64,000 bases of DNA, from positions 7,601,001 to 7,665,000 of the forward strand of contig CM056573.1 in assembly GCA_029721435.1 (NCBI GenBank). Direction: 5' to 3'. Positions 42,001 to 49,984 of the stretch are shown here, in pieces; position 1 is the stretch's first letter, and each line of letters begins with the position of its first letter. The translations under genes and the position numbers were made by a program. The stretch comes from Gymnothorax reevesii (Eukaryota > Chordata > Actinopteri > Anguilliformes > Muraenidae). The notes beneath the pieces were generated by a model. The model ran no database searches. It saw only the letters and a list, made by a program, of their open reading frames with translations, and was not told the DNA's origin.

Positions 42001-45000
42001 CAGTAGTCTGAATCTCGCCATTGAAAAGCCAGGATGGAAATGACTGTTATTGTTTGTTTGGTCCAATGTCAAGATTATCCGATAGGACTTTTTCAAAGTA
42101 TTTTGCAAGGAAACATGGCAGATAAAAAAATCTGATTTAAAGAGTGTTGTAACCAAACATTTATTTTAAATGTCAAATTGGCAATTCATTTGAAAATCAA
42201 CTTTCAGAACCTGTTGATTTGAAGGGTCTAGTGCTAAAAGTACTGAAGTCACATTTCCACCTATTGTGAAAAAGGATGGTCTTTTATAGTCACCTCAGTC
42301 GATTTTCTTAATTTACTCGCACTAGACAGGTTATGACTTCAGTATTTTTAGTACTGGGGTTTTTAATTAGATGTCATGGGAAAGGCCCCCAGTTTTCATA
42401 TGACCATCATATGACCACCAGGGGTTACTTATTCCCTCCACCCAACGAAGTTGGAGGAGGTCATGTGATCATTACTGTTTGTCTTTTGGTTGGTTTGTTG
42501 GTTTGCTTGTAAGCAGGATTACGCAAAAAGTTACAGATGGATTTTCCTCAAATTTGGTGGAACGATTAAGTATTGTTCAAGGAGGAGGTGATTCGATTTT
42601 GGATCGATCCAAAATCAAAGATCAAGGGCATGCAAAAGGTCAAAAACACATTAAAAACATATTTACGCAAAGACTGCAGGACTGCATAAACACAGGGGTT
42701 GCTAGCTACTACTGGCAAAAATAACATTGGTGGAGGTTGCTCCAGTTTCAATAGTTATTGTCCTCATTGACACTTCAATGGCACAGTCTAGCGACAAAGT
42801 GTATAATTGAGTATCAACTTCGAGAAAAAAATCTCAATCCAATCACTTATTCACCCCGCCCGCAAAGAACGTTGTGGAAGGGGTGTACATGGTTGTTGCG
42901 TTAATCTCTATCTGTGTGTCTGTTTGCACCCTACAGGCCACAATTCTGGACGGATTGTCTTCAGTTTTGGTAGGGACAATCCTTTGGCAGAAGGAAAGAA
43001 ATGATTAGTTTTTGTTGAAGATGGGGGCGGGGTTATGTGGCTTTCCGGACACACCCTCTAGTTTTTAACTATTTCCATTCCTTCCTTACATCTTGCACCA
43101 CACTTATAACTGCCACTGACTGTCTTCCCTTCAAAATGGCTTTTGAAGGAGCAAATGTTTTCCATTTCGCTAACTCACATTTCCGTACCCCTCCCCCCCC
43201 ATCTTTCATTCTTTGTTTTCTCAATTATACAAATATAAGAAAATATAGGATATAAAAAAGCAAGTAGATTGTGAAAAATAAGCAAATGGGGCCCAATTAG
43301 CTCATCCAATAAGGAGAGAAGGGAAGATATTAAGAGTTTGTTTACAAAATGCAATAAGCGCCAAATTTGGGAAAAATTGAGATAATACCATAGCCCAGTG
43401 GTAGCCCAGTGCATCTTACACATGGAGCAAAAATCCGTTTTTAGAAATGCATACTGCGTATTTTTTTCAAGGTCACGTTTGTGTCTTTATATAAAATGCA
43501 ATAGGCGCCGACATAAAAAAAGCTGATTTACTCATAACGAATAAAATGGATATATTTTGGGAACAAACTCTTCATACGCGAAAGGCTTAAGTGCCGCAGA
43601 AACCGTGTCTTTGAGCCAATGATCTGCAGTCCTGGTTCTGTAGAGCCACCAGGGCCTCTGAGTTTCCAAATTGCTCAGCACTTCAGGGGCTCAGTAGCAC
43701 ATTTACTGGTGTCTTGGGTCTGAGCTGATTGCTGATCATAAGGAAAGTAATGAAACCAAAAGGCTGTGGGGCTGGAGGATTTGGTTTTACACTATCGCTG
43801 CTAAAGATGCTTCAGACAACTCAGTATTCCTGCTTAAGTCTTGATTGATGACCCTAATTAACTCATTTGCTTGTTCATGATATTTATTATATTTTTGTCT
43901 GCAAGTTAAATATAATGTGACAGCTCTCATTTTAACTTGTGGATAGGTGAAACAGAGAAGCAAGTAATTGTGTGGATTCCGATATGCTCACTCACTCACT
44001 CTTTGGACTGTTAATGGATAGATATCTAAACTTTATTTTGCATGCTACCACAAATGAATTTGAATTCGCTACGACAGGGGCATTCACGATATCTACAAGT
44101 TGGCCATGGGGAGCCTTTGATTGATATAGGATTATCGCACTTCATTTGAGAAAACAAATTTTACCTATCAGGTTTTTAATTAACCATTCTAATAAATAAA
44201 AATACACTCATTACCATCAGATGTAGCCAGTTCTTCTCAAATGAGTATGAGGATTAGAACTCTTGATTAGCACGTAAAATTGGGCATATTTCAATAAGCG
44301 CCATCCATGTTCAGGTCTATGCGTAGCTATTTTTTTTTTTCAGCATTAAAACTTCAAAAAAAAGAATTGAACGATTTACAACCTGTTTATGTCATTTAAA
44401 CACTCTAAAAGTGAAGGTTTGATAAGCTTTAAGGCTGGTTTATTGCTGGTTTTGCAAAAAAAGTTGACATGGTAGTAAGCCAGAGTGGTTTATCGTTTTT
44501 AGCTAAGCTGCATAAAATATTTAATGAATGGATAAATTTTCTAAATTTAATTCACAATTTTATCTCTTGCAAATGGTGTGAAGGAAACTGTGTGTCTACT
44601 TGCCAATGGTTTATTTAGACCATTTACAAACATGCTAATGTAGGAAAGTGGTTCCCAGTGAAAAGGCCACCATGAATAATTATTTAGAGGGAATGTGTTT
44701 TTTTTTTGCCTGCATTAGCAGCAAGTAGAAATAAGTAAGAAACTGATTGGAAAACTTGTGTCGCTTGTAATTATCACTGTAAATCAGCACTTCTGCTTAA
44801 GCACTGCTTATTACTCTATCAAATGTGAATGCTGAGGGTGTACGAATGAGATAATTGATTGAGAAGAGCCTTGACAATGTCAGAATGGGCTTACACTGCC
44901 CTCTAGCCGGTGGAGGACTGAAATACGATGTGAGAAAAATACAGTACTGCAGAGGGCTTTCCTTAGTAGCCTATAGCAAAGGGTCTGTCTGGTCTAAAGC

Positions 45001-48000
45001 TGTTTATATTTCACGCTGAGTATGCTCAGTAAATGAGGCTTAGAATGCGTGATTCCAAACCCAATTTTGCTGTCTGAAAAATTTTTCGAGATCTAGAACA
45101 TAACGCCCATGGTGATGCCCATTGTGTTCCTGCAAGTCACAGACAATCATTAAGTCCTACTGGTTCTGTGACACAATGTGACTTGTTCTTTTTTTGCCAT
45201 CACACACTCAGTGTATGAATAGCAAGCTGCTTTGGTTATTCAAGGCCCATTTTTGCCCGTTTTGTAGAGGCCTTCGCAGGTGCCAAACCTTTCAGCACTT
45301 GCAAAACTAGTAACTTGGCCAGTGATTGGCCAACGTCTTCGCCTTGCATGAATTTTGGGCCAATTTATTGGTTTTACATGCGCTAAAAGGTTTTGCGCAG
45401 GCAAAAGGTCTTTGTGAATCTGACCCTCTTTATAGTCCATTGACAATATAGTCACGTGTAAAAGTTGAAAGCACCTGTAGTTTGTGTACCGCGTCAGTTA
45501 TCAGTCGTGTAGCAGGCACACCACAATAACGACAAGACGTAAGATTCCAGGAAAAATCGTCAGAAGTTTCAGCAGATTAGTCATTTTAGGATTCTTGCAG
45601 TCTGTTAGATTGAGTCAGGCATAGGGTTAGTTTCAGGGCAGTCTGGTTTAGGGTCAGTCAGTCCTTAAATAGCGCTGCATCGGATCTCTCTCTGCACTGC
45701 AGAATTTCACCCTTTGAGCGCCAAATACATTTTCAAGGAATTAAAAATGTAGTTATCCTAAACTGTTGAAAACCTATCATGTGGCAACTTGTTTAAAAGA
45801 GCTCCCACAGGCGGGAGCTCTTTTAAACAAGTTGCCACGTGATAGGTTTTTAACAGCCTCTGACTTTGATATCTTACATCATTGGGCAACCATAGTTGTC
45901 GACAGCGCTGAAAGGGTGAAGGTCCATTTCAGGACTGTGCAGCTTATGATCTGCCTTTTCAAAAACAGCACAACATTGGTTCTATCTCAATACTGTTATA
46001 GCCAAGAGCCAATTGTCAGCTTCAGAACAGTGCAGCTTAGAGTCTGTCTGTTCTAAAGCAGTGCAGCATTGGGTCTGTCTCTATAATGGTGCAGCTTATA
46101 GCCTGTCTGGCCTAAAACAGAACAGTGCTGAGTCTGTCTTCACTGTAGAGCTTAAGGTCTGTCTCAGAACTGTACAGACTTCGGTTTTTTCCCCAGGCCT
46201 TGATGAGTTTCTCTTCTGTTTTGCTCAGGGGAGCGGCCATTTCAATGCAACCAGTGTGGAGCCTCCTTTACTCAGAAGGGGAATCTCCTTCGCCATATCA
46301 AGCTGCACTCCGGAGAAAAGCCCTTCAAGTGCCACCTGTGCAACTATGCCTGTCGCCGTAGAGACGCCCTCACTGGCCACCTACGCACACACTCTGGTAC
46401 GTACCCTTGGGTGGGAATGTTCTATAGAAACAAAATACCCAGCTCTGGCTGGTATTCATTGGTGGGAGTTTTGTATGGAGGGAAAATACCCAGCTCTGAC
46501 TGGTATTCTGGGTTTGGGAGTGTTGTATAGACCCAAAATATCCAGCTCTAGTGGGTACTCTGGGGTGAAAGTGCTGTATAGATGCAAAACACGAACGTGA
46601 ACGTGTCCATACCTTCTATATCTTTTGCCCCATGTTCTTTGCTCGCTGCTATGAACTTGTACCCTGGCCTTGCAGTGGGAAAACCTCACAAGTGTGCGTA
46701 TTGTGGACGGAGCTACAAACAGCGCAGCTCTCTGGAGGAGCACAAGGAACGATGCCACAATTACCTGCAGTGCATGGGGCTCCAGAACAGCATCTACTCC
46801 GGTACGGGCCGTTCAGATCATCCTCCGCACTCACGCAAATTACCTCCATTTCTCACTCATTTAATTACAAAGTCTCAGCAGAGTAATGATCGTTGTAAAA
46901 CTGTTAGGTGAGCAACCAAATGGAAGGTAAAGACAAGATAGAATCTTGCTCCTGTGATCTGTTCTTAGTTAGTTATTGTTATAGCTTTTAGTTTTCTCCA
47001 GTAATGAGGAATAAAATTAATTTGCTTTTGGGGTAAGTTTGACTTTTTATCCTGTAACTGCAAAAAAGCACTTAATGCAGTTTTATACGGGTGACATTGA
47101 ACTGAATCATGGAAAAATATGCTCTTTTGCTGATGTAAATGAATAATTTCCTGGCAAATGAACATTTTAATATGGTCACAGAATTTCTGATTTTAACCCA
47201 TTAACTTGCTCACTGAGAAAAAAGCAGTGGTTTGCTCCACCAAAGAGATGAGCAGGAAGCTAAAGAGTTAATACTCCAAAGCACTGTAAATTTAACTTTA
47301 AAGTAGTCTAACCTTAACTACATTGGAAATGAAACTGAGAAGAGGTTAAATGTGAAGACGCCACACAGGTGATGTACATACAAACAGGTAGATGTTTGTA
47401 CAGAATTCTCATGCAGTCAGGCCCATGAATATTTGGACATTTATGAGCTTACTGTTATTTTAGCCGTATACCTCTGCATTTCAGAGTTGAAATTTAGGAG
47501 TAAAAATGAAAGTGCCTTTCACCTTCAATTGTAGGGTGCTTGCATCCAGATAAGGTGAGTGGTGTAGGAATTACTTTCATGTGACCACCCCACTTGTTTT
47601 TTTTTTTTTTTGGTCAAAAATAATTGGACAATAGGCTACACTTTTGTTACATTGTTGGTTGTGAGTTCGCACTGAATTTTTATATTCAGGCACTTTTAAT
47701 GCCTCCCGTCCGTATGTTGGACATGAGCATTAAGACGCATTGTCCTAGGATTGCTTTTCACTGAATCTGAATGATTACTTTGGCATTTGACGGTGTTGAG
47801 TAGCAGTTGGCATTTTCATGTCATTAGTAACCACCTCGTGGATTTTATAAGACAGACTTCATTAATTTAATTCTAAACATGACTTTTCTGTCTTGCTTTC
47901 CAGTAGTAAAGGAAGAAAGCACCCAGAATGAGCAGAGTGAAGACTTAAGCCAGACGGGAACAGAGAGGGCGTTGGTGCTAGACAGACTAGCTAATAATGT

Positions 48001-49896
48001 AGCCAAACGTAAGAGTTCTATGCCACAGAGGTTTGTGGGTAAGGGCTAAAGTATGTTTCTTTGTGCTACTGTCCCAGTTGGCTGTGTACCTAACATGGGT
48101 CAAAGACTGACTGAATCATTTGATAGAAGCCAAATAATTCATATTCCTGTTGCCCTTCTGTTCTGCTGCAGTACTTGACAATCACAACAAACACTGTCAT
48201 ATAGCGGAATGTTCCGGCACTATGGTTAGAATTCAAGAGCTTTGATTGCCACAATGCTTGTTATGGTTTATGAATGTCTAAGTGTGAAACGAATTGAACG
48301 ACATTGGTCATGTTAATTATAGGCTGGGGTATTAGATGGCATTTGTTCCCAGCAATATCCACTTCTACAAACTGTCCAAAGACAACATGTGAGGATATTA
48401 CTAAAATCACTTTTATTAGTTATCGTCAATGCTGTCATTTAGACAACCACATTTTTCAACTAGAGGAATCGTGGACTGACGAATCGACGGCTTGACGTGT
48501 GGTCAGTTTGGTGTCATTAGGCCCTGTCTGAGACTCTGTGGTCATTTTGTTTGTTTTTTGTCTTCTCTGAGATCTGCTGACAGTTTTGTAATTTCATTCC
48601 TCTGACCCCCACCCCCCCAGTGCCCTCTGTAGTCAGAACCATAAAAAAATTATGTTTTGACATCGTCTTTGCGGAAATTGGTGGTTCCCAAACCCAGTCC
48701 TGTGCCCAGCTATACATAATGGGTTTTTGTTCCAGCTACAATTGCCAGCGTAGAATTTTAAGAAACTGTTTATTTGTCTTGAGTTGACAATTAGCTGACT
48801 TTTAACTGTATCGCCATCTCCCACATTTTGGACATTGTGTGAAAAACGCTTTAAGTTTTTGCCGATATTCTCAGCATTTCTAGAAATCAGCTGTGAAATC
48901 TATGACAATCTATCATGTATTAATAACGATAGCCTGCCAAGTACATGGAAGACTATAAATACTGCACATTAAAAGTGACATAAATCAGTTTTAATATTCA
49001 AAATACTAATGAAACTTTTTTGCATTTTTGTTGCAAACAACAAATAAACTTTTGTTATGAACACACTATTAAGAAGAAAAATGACAAAATGTGTAAAAAT
49101 ATAGCTGCATCTTGATTGTTGTAGATAATTGCTGATAGAGACGACCCACTGATGAGTCGTACTCTGTCTCACAGGTGAGAGGCGCATGTCGGACCTGTCC
49201 TACGACGGTGGGGCTTCGGGCTTTAAAGAAGCCGAGCTGATGCAGCCCCACGTTATTGACCAGGCTATCAACAGCGCCATCAGCTACTTGGGCGCGGAGT
49301 CCCTACGGCCGCTGGTGCAGACGTCGCCCGCCTCCTCCTCCGAGGTCGTTATCAGCCCCATGTACCCGCTGCACAAGCCGCTAGCCGAGTCCCACGGCCA
49401 CAACAACGGTCACGCCCTGTCGGCCAAGGACAGCGCAGCCGAGAACCTGCTGCTGCTGTCGAACGCCAAGGCCGCCCCCAGCGAGCGAGACGGATCTCCG
49501 AGCCACAGCGGGCAGGACTCCACCGACACCGAGAGCAACAATGAGGAACGGCCGGCGGGCAGCACCGGCCTCATCTATCTGACCAATCACATCGCTGCTG
49601 GGGCACGCAACGGAGCACTGCCCCTGGTGAAGGAGGAGTCGAGGCAGTACGAGGTTCTCCGTGCGGGGCCGCTGGACGTGCCCTCCGATGCATTCAAGGT
49701 GGTGAGCAGCGATGGGGAACAGGTGAGAGTGTACCGTTGTGAACACTGCCGCGTGCTCTTCCTGGACCACGTCATGTACACCATCCACATGGGCTGCCAC
49801 GGCTTCCGCAACCCCTTCGAGTGCAACCTGTGTGGCTACCGCAGCCAGGACCGCTACGAGTTCTCCTCGCACATGACCCGCGGGGAACACCGCTAA
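11650..49896 (+). CDS. ikzf1: Ikaros zinc-finger transcription factor, whole spliced gene
   Basis: Ikaros is a nuclear C2H2 zinc-finger regulator of lymphoid development that works through chromatin-remodelling and repressor complexes. The coding sequence joins 11650-11689, 13120-13239, 37656-37922, 46229-46396, 46676-46801, 47904-48038 and 49175-49896, giving 525 residues plus stop. All internal junctions are phase 1 with GT-AG borders. Zinc ligands are C121/C124/H137/H141, C149/C152/H165/H169, C177/C180/H193/H197 and C205/C208/H221/H226 (DNA binding), then C474/C477/H490/H494 and C502/C505/H518/H524 (dimerisation). PEDLS at 34-38 is the CtBP-binding motif known in Ikaros. K58 (IKVE) and K243 (VKEE) fit the SUMO consensus at sites known in the mammalian protein. 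The tract [17 protein letters not shown] near residues 266-282 and [11 protein letters not shown] in exon 7 favour Ikaros over Aiolos, Helios or Eos. Oddity: the protein ends at GEHR, without the short tail of mammalian Ikaros. Confidence 0.96.
12153..12374. mobile_element. piggyBac-type MITE, older copy
   Basis: It shares blocks with the element at 15481 in the same order (taagttg.ctgccactgcca, cataacagtgaaaac, atatctc.tcaatgg). Its ends have decayed from TTAA. It lies in the intron between coding exons 1 and 2. Confidence 0.5.
12576..12759. mobile_element. hAT-like MITE, about 184 bp
   Basis: It starts cagggctcccaaaatc and ends gatttggggagccctg, giving matching terminal inverted repeats. 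The flanking 8-mers match at only 5 of 8 positions, so the target duplication has decayed. Confidence 0.6.
13120..13239 (+). CDS. ikzf1: ikzf1 coding exon 2 (acidic region, PEDLS motif)
   Basis: It encodes an acidic N-terminal segment ([16 protein letters not shown]...) followed by PEDLS and SSGQQHSNK, which parallel the human segment. The donor is gtgagt. The acceptor is a tandem cagcag, so a start at 13117 would add one alanine (S-A-G-R instead of S-G-R). I chose 13120 because it reproduces the family's S-G junction. Confidence 0.92.
13240..13770. other. Start of the 24-kb intron 2, nothing recognised
   Basis: Begins with the strong donor gtgagt. No exon or repeat recognised. Confidence 0.4.
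13771..13945. mobile_element. Palindromic MITE, family A, full copy
   Basis: Ends agctgctttcacaccggacg and, inverted, cgtccggtgtaaatgcagct. The halves are near-complementary along most of their length, so the strand can fold into a long hairpin. Flanks resemble a short TTAA/TTTA duplication. Confidence 0.7.
13946..15480. other. Intron 2 sequence, nothing recognised
   Basis: AT-rich; no exon with Ikaros-like coding content and no clear repeat. Confidence 0.4.
15481..15707. mobile_element. piggyBac-type MITE with TTAA target duplication
   Basis: Flanked by TTAA on both sides; ends cactttccctgcca and, at the other end, gaggaatggg. It is the younger relative of the copy at 12153. Confidence 0.6.
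15831..15924. mobile_element. MITE family A, right half only
   Basis: Matches the right half of the element at 13771, including gcattgacttcgaatgtaat and the end ttccggtgtgaaagcagctt. The left half is missing or replaced. Confidence 0.6.
16318..16390. mobile_element. MITE family A, left half only
   Basis: Begins aagctgctttcacaccggac and ends near gtcaatgcaaagac, matching the left half of the full copy. Confidence 0.6.
16526..16638. mobile_element. MITE family A, short complete copy
   Basis: Both ends are present (actgctttcacaccggac and gtccggtgtgaaagcagctt) in 113 bp, with part of the middle missing compared with the copy at 13771. Confidence 0.7.
17106..17339. mobile_element. hAT-like MITE with 8-bp target duplication
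   Basis: Ends cagttgttcccaacccag and ctgggttgggaaacactg are inverted repeats. Flanking 8-mers are ATCTAATG (left) and GTCTAATG (right), one mismatch. The 8-bp duplication and CAG/CTG termini fit the hAT superfamily. Confidence 0.75.
17585..17813. mobile_element. Inverted-repeat element, 229 bp
   Basis: Left end aaagggcatctaaagtcgat is matched exactly by the inverted right end. No clear target duplication, so superfamily is unassigned. Confidence 0.65.
17950..18290. repeat. Degenerate G/T-rich minisatellite
   Basis: Repeated variants of a unit near 18-20 bp (e.g. ttctggtgagattggtta, ttcaggtaggtgtggtga) run along the + strand. No two neighbouring units are identical, so the array is old. Confidence 0.55.
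18291..19734. other. Intron 2 sequence, nothing recognised
   Basis: No exon or well-defined repeat seen. Confidence 0.4.
19735..19860. repeat. Probable fish dispersed repeat fragment
   Basis: The phrase attcagacgactttatttgt resembles the 3' ends of common teleost dispersed repeats. Recognition is from memory; limits are uncertain. Confidence 0.3.
19861..23229. other. Intron 2 sequence, mostly unrecognised
   Basis: A possible dispersed repeat begins near 20142 (taaagggctactccaccc). Open frames near 21460-21780 and 22146-22577 have no recognisable domains. Confidence 0.35.
23230..24325 (-). pseudogene. Tc1-like transposase relic
   Basis: Read on the minus strand, broken frames give Tc1-type transposase text, including [20 protein letters not shown], which aligns with the family's RKPLLSKRHxxxRLxFAKxHL block. 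A further block downstream encodes [13 protein letters not shown] residues. Frameshifts and stops disrupt it. The end near 24305 (atcaaatacttatt) resembles the outer ends of related fish elements. Confidence 0.7.
24326..27600. other. Intron 2 sequence, nothing recognised
   Basis: AT-rich with no exon or clear repeat recognised. Confidence 0.4.
27610..27850. promoter_or_regulatory. Small GC/CpG-rich patch inside intron 2
   Basis: A short block with many CpGs (e.g. gaacgcgtgagggtgccggg, gcgctcgacag, gcgaagcgtcgccctgatcg) stands out from AT-rich flanks. It could be an enhancer or alternative 5' exon. The minus-strand open frame across it has no recognisable domain. Confidence 0.25.
27851..29734. 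other. Intron 2 sequence, mostly unrecognised
   Basis: No exon seen. A phrase near 29508 (cactcaaaagtttggaatca) resembles ends of some fish Tc1-like elements, followed by an A-run near 29560. Confidence 0.35.
29735..30038. repeat. (GT)n tracts and alternating purine-pyrimidine region
   Basis: Pure or near-pure GT runs occupy about 29922-29960 and 30005-30038. The 190 bp before them also alternate purine and pyrimidine heavily (e.g. gtatatgcatgtatttatgc, atgcgcatatgcat). Confidence 0.85.
30039..33149. other. Intron 2 sequence, nothing coding recognised
   Basis: Includes a short CAG-rich stretch near 31296-31350 and a T-run near 31361-31373. No exon recognised. Confidence 0.4.
33150..33500 (+). 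pseudogene. Tc1-like transposase, N-terminal relic
   Basis: On the + strand the stretch [20 protein letters not shown] followed by VGIS, then IKGTVSQHK, matches the helix-turn-helix part of a fish Tc1-like transposase as I remember it (stops are present). The catalytic part is not found downstream. Confidence 0.5.
33501..36009. other. Intron 2 sequence, nothing recognised
   Basis: AT-rich; short open frames only; no recognisable exon. Confidence 0.4.
36010..36487 (+). mobile_element. tRNA-derived SINE (5' part diverged)
   Basis: A pol III B box (ggttcgagcc, 36035-36044) sits in a tRNA-like context gcgggttcgagccccag. It is followed by a GC-rich body and an A-rich tail (aaaaattaaaaaaaatt then ATAAAAA-type repeats). 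A clear A box was not found, so the head is truncated or decayed. Confidence 0.55.
36488..37655. other. End of intron 2, nothing recognised
   Basis: Contains short ATT/AAT runs near 36695 and 37115-37150. Ends in the acceptor of coding exon 3. Confidence 0.4.
37656..37922 (+). CDS. ikzf1: ikzf1 coding exon 3 (SUMO site and zinc finger 1)
   Basis: It encodes [15 protein letters not shown], the [13 protein letters not shown] segment, the conserved [14 protein letters not shown] entry and finger 1, ending in HKRSHTG. Finger 1 is C-x2-C-x12-H-x3-H. Acceptor tttccag, donor gtaaga. In Ikaros this exon is commonly skipped, which changes DNA-binding specificity; the phase-1 borders here would allow in-frame skipping (267 nt). 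Confidence 0.95.
37923..38297. other. Start of intron 3, nothing recognised
   Basis: No exon or repeat seen. Confidence 0.4.
38298..39222. mobile_element. Inverted-repeat DNA transposon, about 925 bp
   Basis: The left end caaccccatttccaaaaaag is mirrored at the right end (cttttttggaaacagggttg). This end sequence is typical of a DNA transposon family common in teleosts, as I recall it. The interior has no intact reading frame, so this is a non-autonomous or decayed copy. Target duplication is unclear. Confidence 0.75.
39223..41285. other. Intron 3 sequence, nothing recognised
   Basis: No exon or defined repeat seen. Confidence 0.4.
41290..41745 (+). promoter_or_regulatory. Intragenic CpG-rich block, candidate alternative promoter
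   Basis: After a run of G at about 41323, the sequence becomes dense in CpG (ggcgggcggcggagaggccg, cgggcgcattg, gtgtcgcggaacagcgaccc). A donor-like cgcgcag|gtctgt lies near 41670. It sits between the exons for finger 1 and fingers 2-3. It could be an internal promoter or enhancer; the open frame through it has no recognisable domain. Confidence 0.4.
41774..41973. mobile_element. piggyBac-type MITE, family C, TTAA-flanked
   Basis: TTAA lies at both ends and the termini cccttggagc / gctctaaggg are inverted repeats. The interior is a decayed palindrome related to the copy at 45706. Confidence 0.7.
42425..43040. repeat. Probable teleost dispersed repeat
   Basis: Phrases such as gttacagatggattttcctc and gattcgattttggatcgatc match a dispersed repeat I recognise from fish genomes. 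A related phrase near 42945-42980 suggests a second piece. Limits and class are uncertain. Confidence 0.4.
43041..45705. other. Intron 3 sequence, nothing recognised
   Basis: AT-rich; a C-run near 43192-43199; no exon or clear element. Confidence 0.4.
45706..45920. mobile_element. piggyBac-type MITE, family C, near-perfect palindrome
   Basis: Termini ccctttgagcgc / gcgctgaaaggg are inverted repeats, flanked by decayed TTAA (TTCA/TGAA). The core at 45764-45855 has two arms of about 44 bases that pair with only about three mismatches around a tiny loop. Confidence 0.7.
45925..46195. repeat. Degenerate tandem repeat just before exon 4
   Basis: About five or more units of roughly 25-34 bp built on the pattern gcagcttagagtctgtct are visible up to the pyrimidine tract of the exon 4 acceptor. 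Confidence 0.6.
46229..46396 (+). CDS. ikzf1: ikzf1 coding exon 4 (zinc fingers 2 and 3)
   Basis: At 168 nt it encodes the core DNA-contacting fingers 2 and 3, joined by the linker HSGEKPF. The finger-2 hairpin [10 protein letters not shown] matches the human segment bound by cereblon with thalidomide analogues. N161 corresponds to human N159, a DNA-contact residue. The acceptor is gctcag and the donor gtacgt. Tandem repeats lie directly on both sides in the introns. Skipping would stay in frame (56 codons) and remove both core fingers, as in known dominant-negative Ikaros forms. Confidence 0.96.
46393..46590 (+). repeat. 51-bp tandem repeat beginning at the exon 4 donor
   Basis: Three full units and one partial start at about 46393, 46444, 46495 and 46547. 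Each follows the pattern tctgg.tggtatt...gtgggag.gttgtatag...aaaatacccagc. The first unit contains the real splice donor (tctg|gtacgt); later units carry ggtatt or ggtact at the same place. It fills most of the 279-bp intron 4. Confidence 0.8.
46676..46801 (+). CDS. ikzf1: ikzf1 coding exon 5 (zinc finger 4)
   Basis: It encodes [18 protein letters not shown], finger 4 (ligands C205, C208, H221, H226) and the [14 protein letters not shown] segment that matches human NYLESMGLPGTLYP. It is 126 nt, with acceptor ttgcag and donor gtacgg. M232 is the first in-frame methionine after exon 3, so it matters for any transcript that starts within the gene. Confidence 0.95.
46802..47903. other. Intron 5 (about 1.1 kb)
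   Basis: Holds a fragment near 47417-47640 (gcccatgaatatttggaca) related to the Tc1-like element at 56825, and a T-run near 47599. Confidence 0.5.
47904..48038 (+). CDS. ikzf1: ikzf1 coding exon 6 (SUMO site, [14 protein letters not shown])
   Basis: It encodes [16 protein letters not shown] and then [20 protein letters not shown], highly conserved among Ikaros-family members. At 135 nt it can be skipped in frame. The acceptor is a tandem cagtag; use of the second AG (exon start 47907) would drop one valine just before VKEE. The donor is gtaagg, and read-through into the intron meets a stop after two further codons. Confidence 0.92.
48039..49174. other. Intron 6 (about 1.1 kb)
   Basis: One end of a hAT-like MITE (ggttcccaaacccagtcct) lies near 48682, similar to the element at 17106, with no matching second end seen. 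Confidence 0.45.
49175..49896 (+). CDS. ikzf1: ikzf1 coding exon 7 (activation region, dimerisation fingers 5-6, stop)
   Basis: This terminal coding exon encodes MDQAINNA-type helix residues ([20 protein letters not shown]), the ENLLLL segment, [29 protein letters not shown], and fingers 5 and 6. Finger 6 uses H-x5-H (H518, H524). The stop TAA follows R525 directly, so the FHMS-like tail of mammalian Ikaros is absent although all zinc ligands remain. The exon is GC-rich at third positions compared with the AT-rich introns around it. The acceptor is ctcacag. Confidence 0.96.
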
Positions 49897-49984
49897 TGGA
49901 CTCACAACCGTGAAAGACGCAAATGCACGAGCTGGAACACAAACACGGACAAACACTCAAATATACACAAAAACACTGATTTAT

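Noticed and set aside
46013..46600. 195-residue open frame overlapping exon 4
   Set aside because: It reads exon 4 in the wrong frame and continues through tandem repeats on both sides; the correct frame gives zinc fingers 2-3.
49381..49956. 191-residue minus-strand open frame opposite exon 7
   Set aside because: It is the antisense shadow of the GC-rich Ikaros terminal exon.
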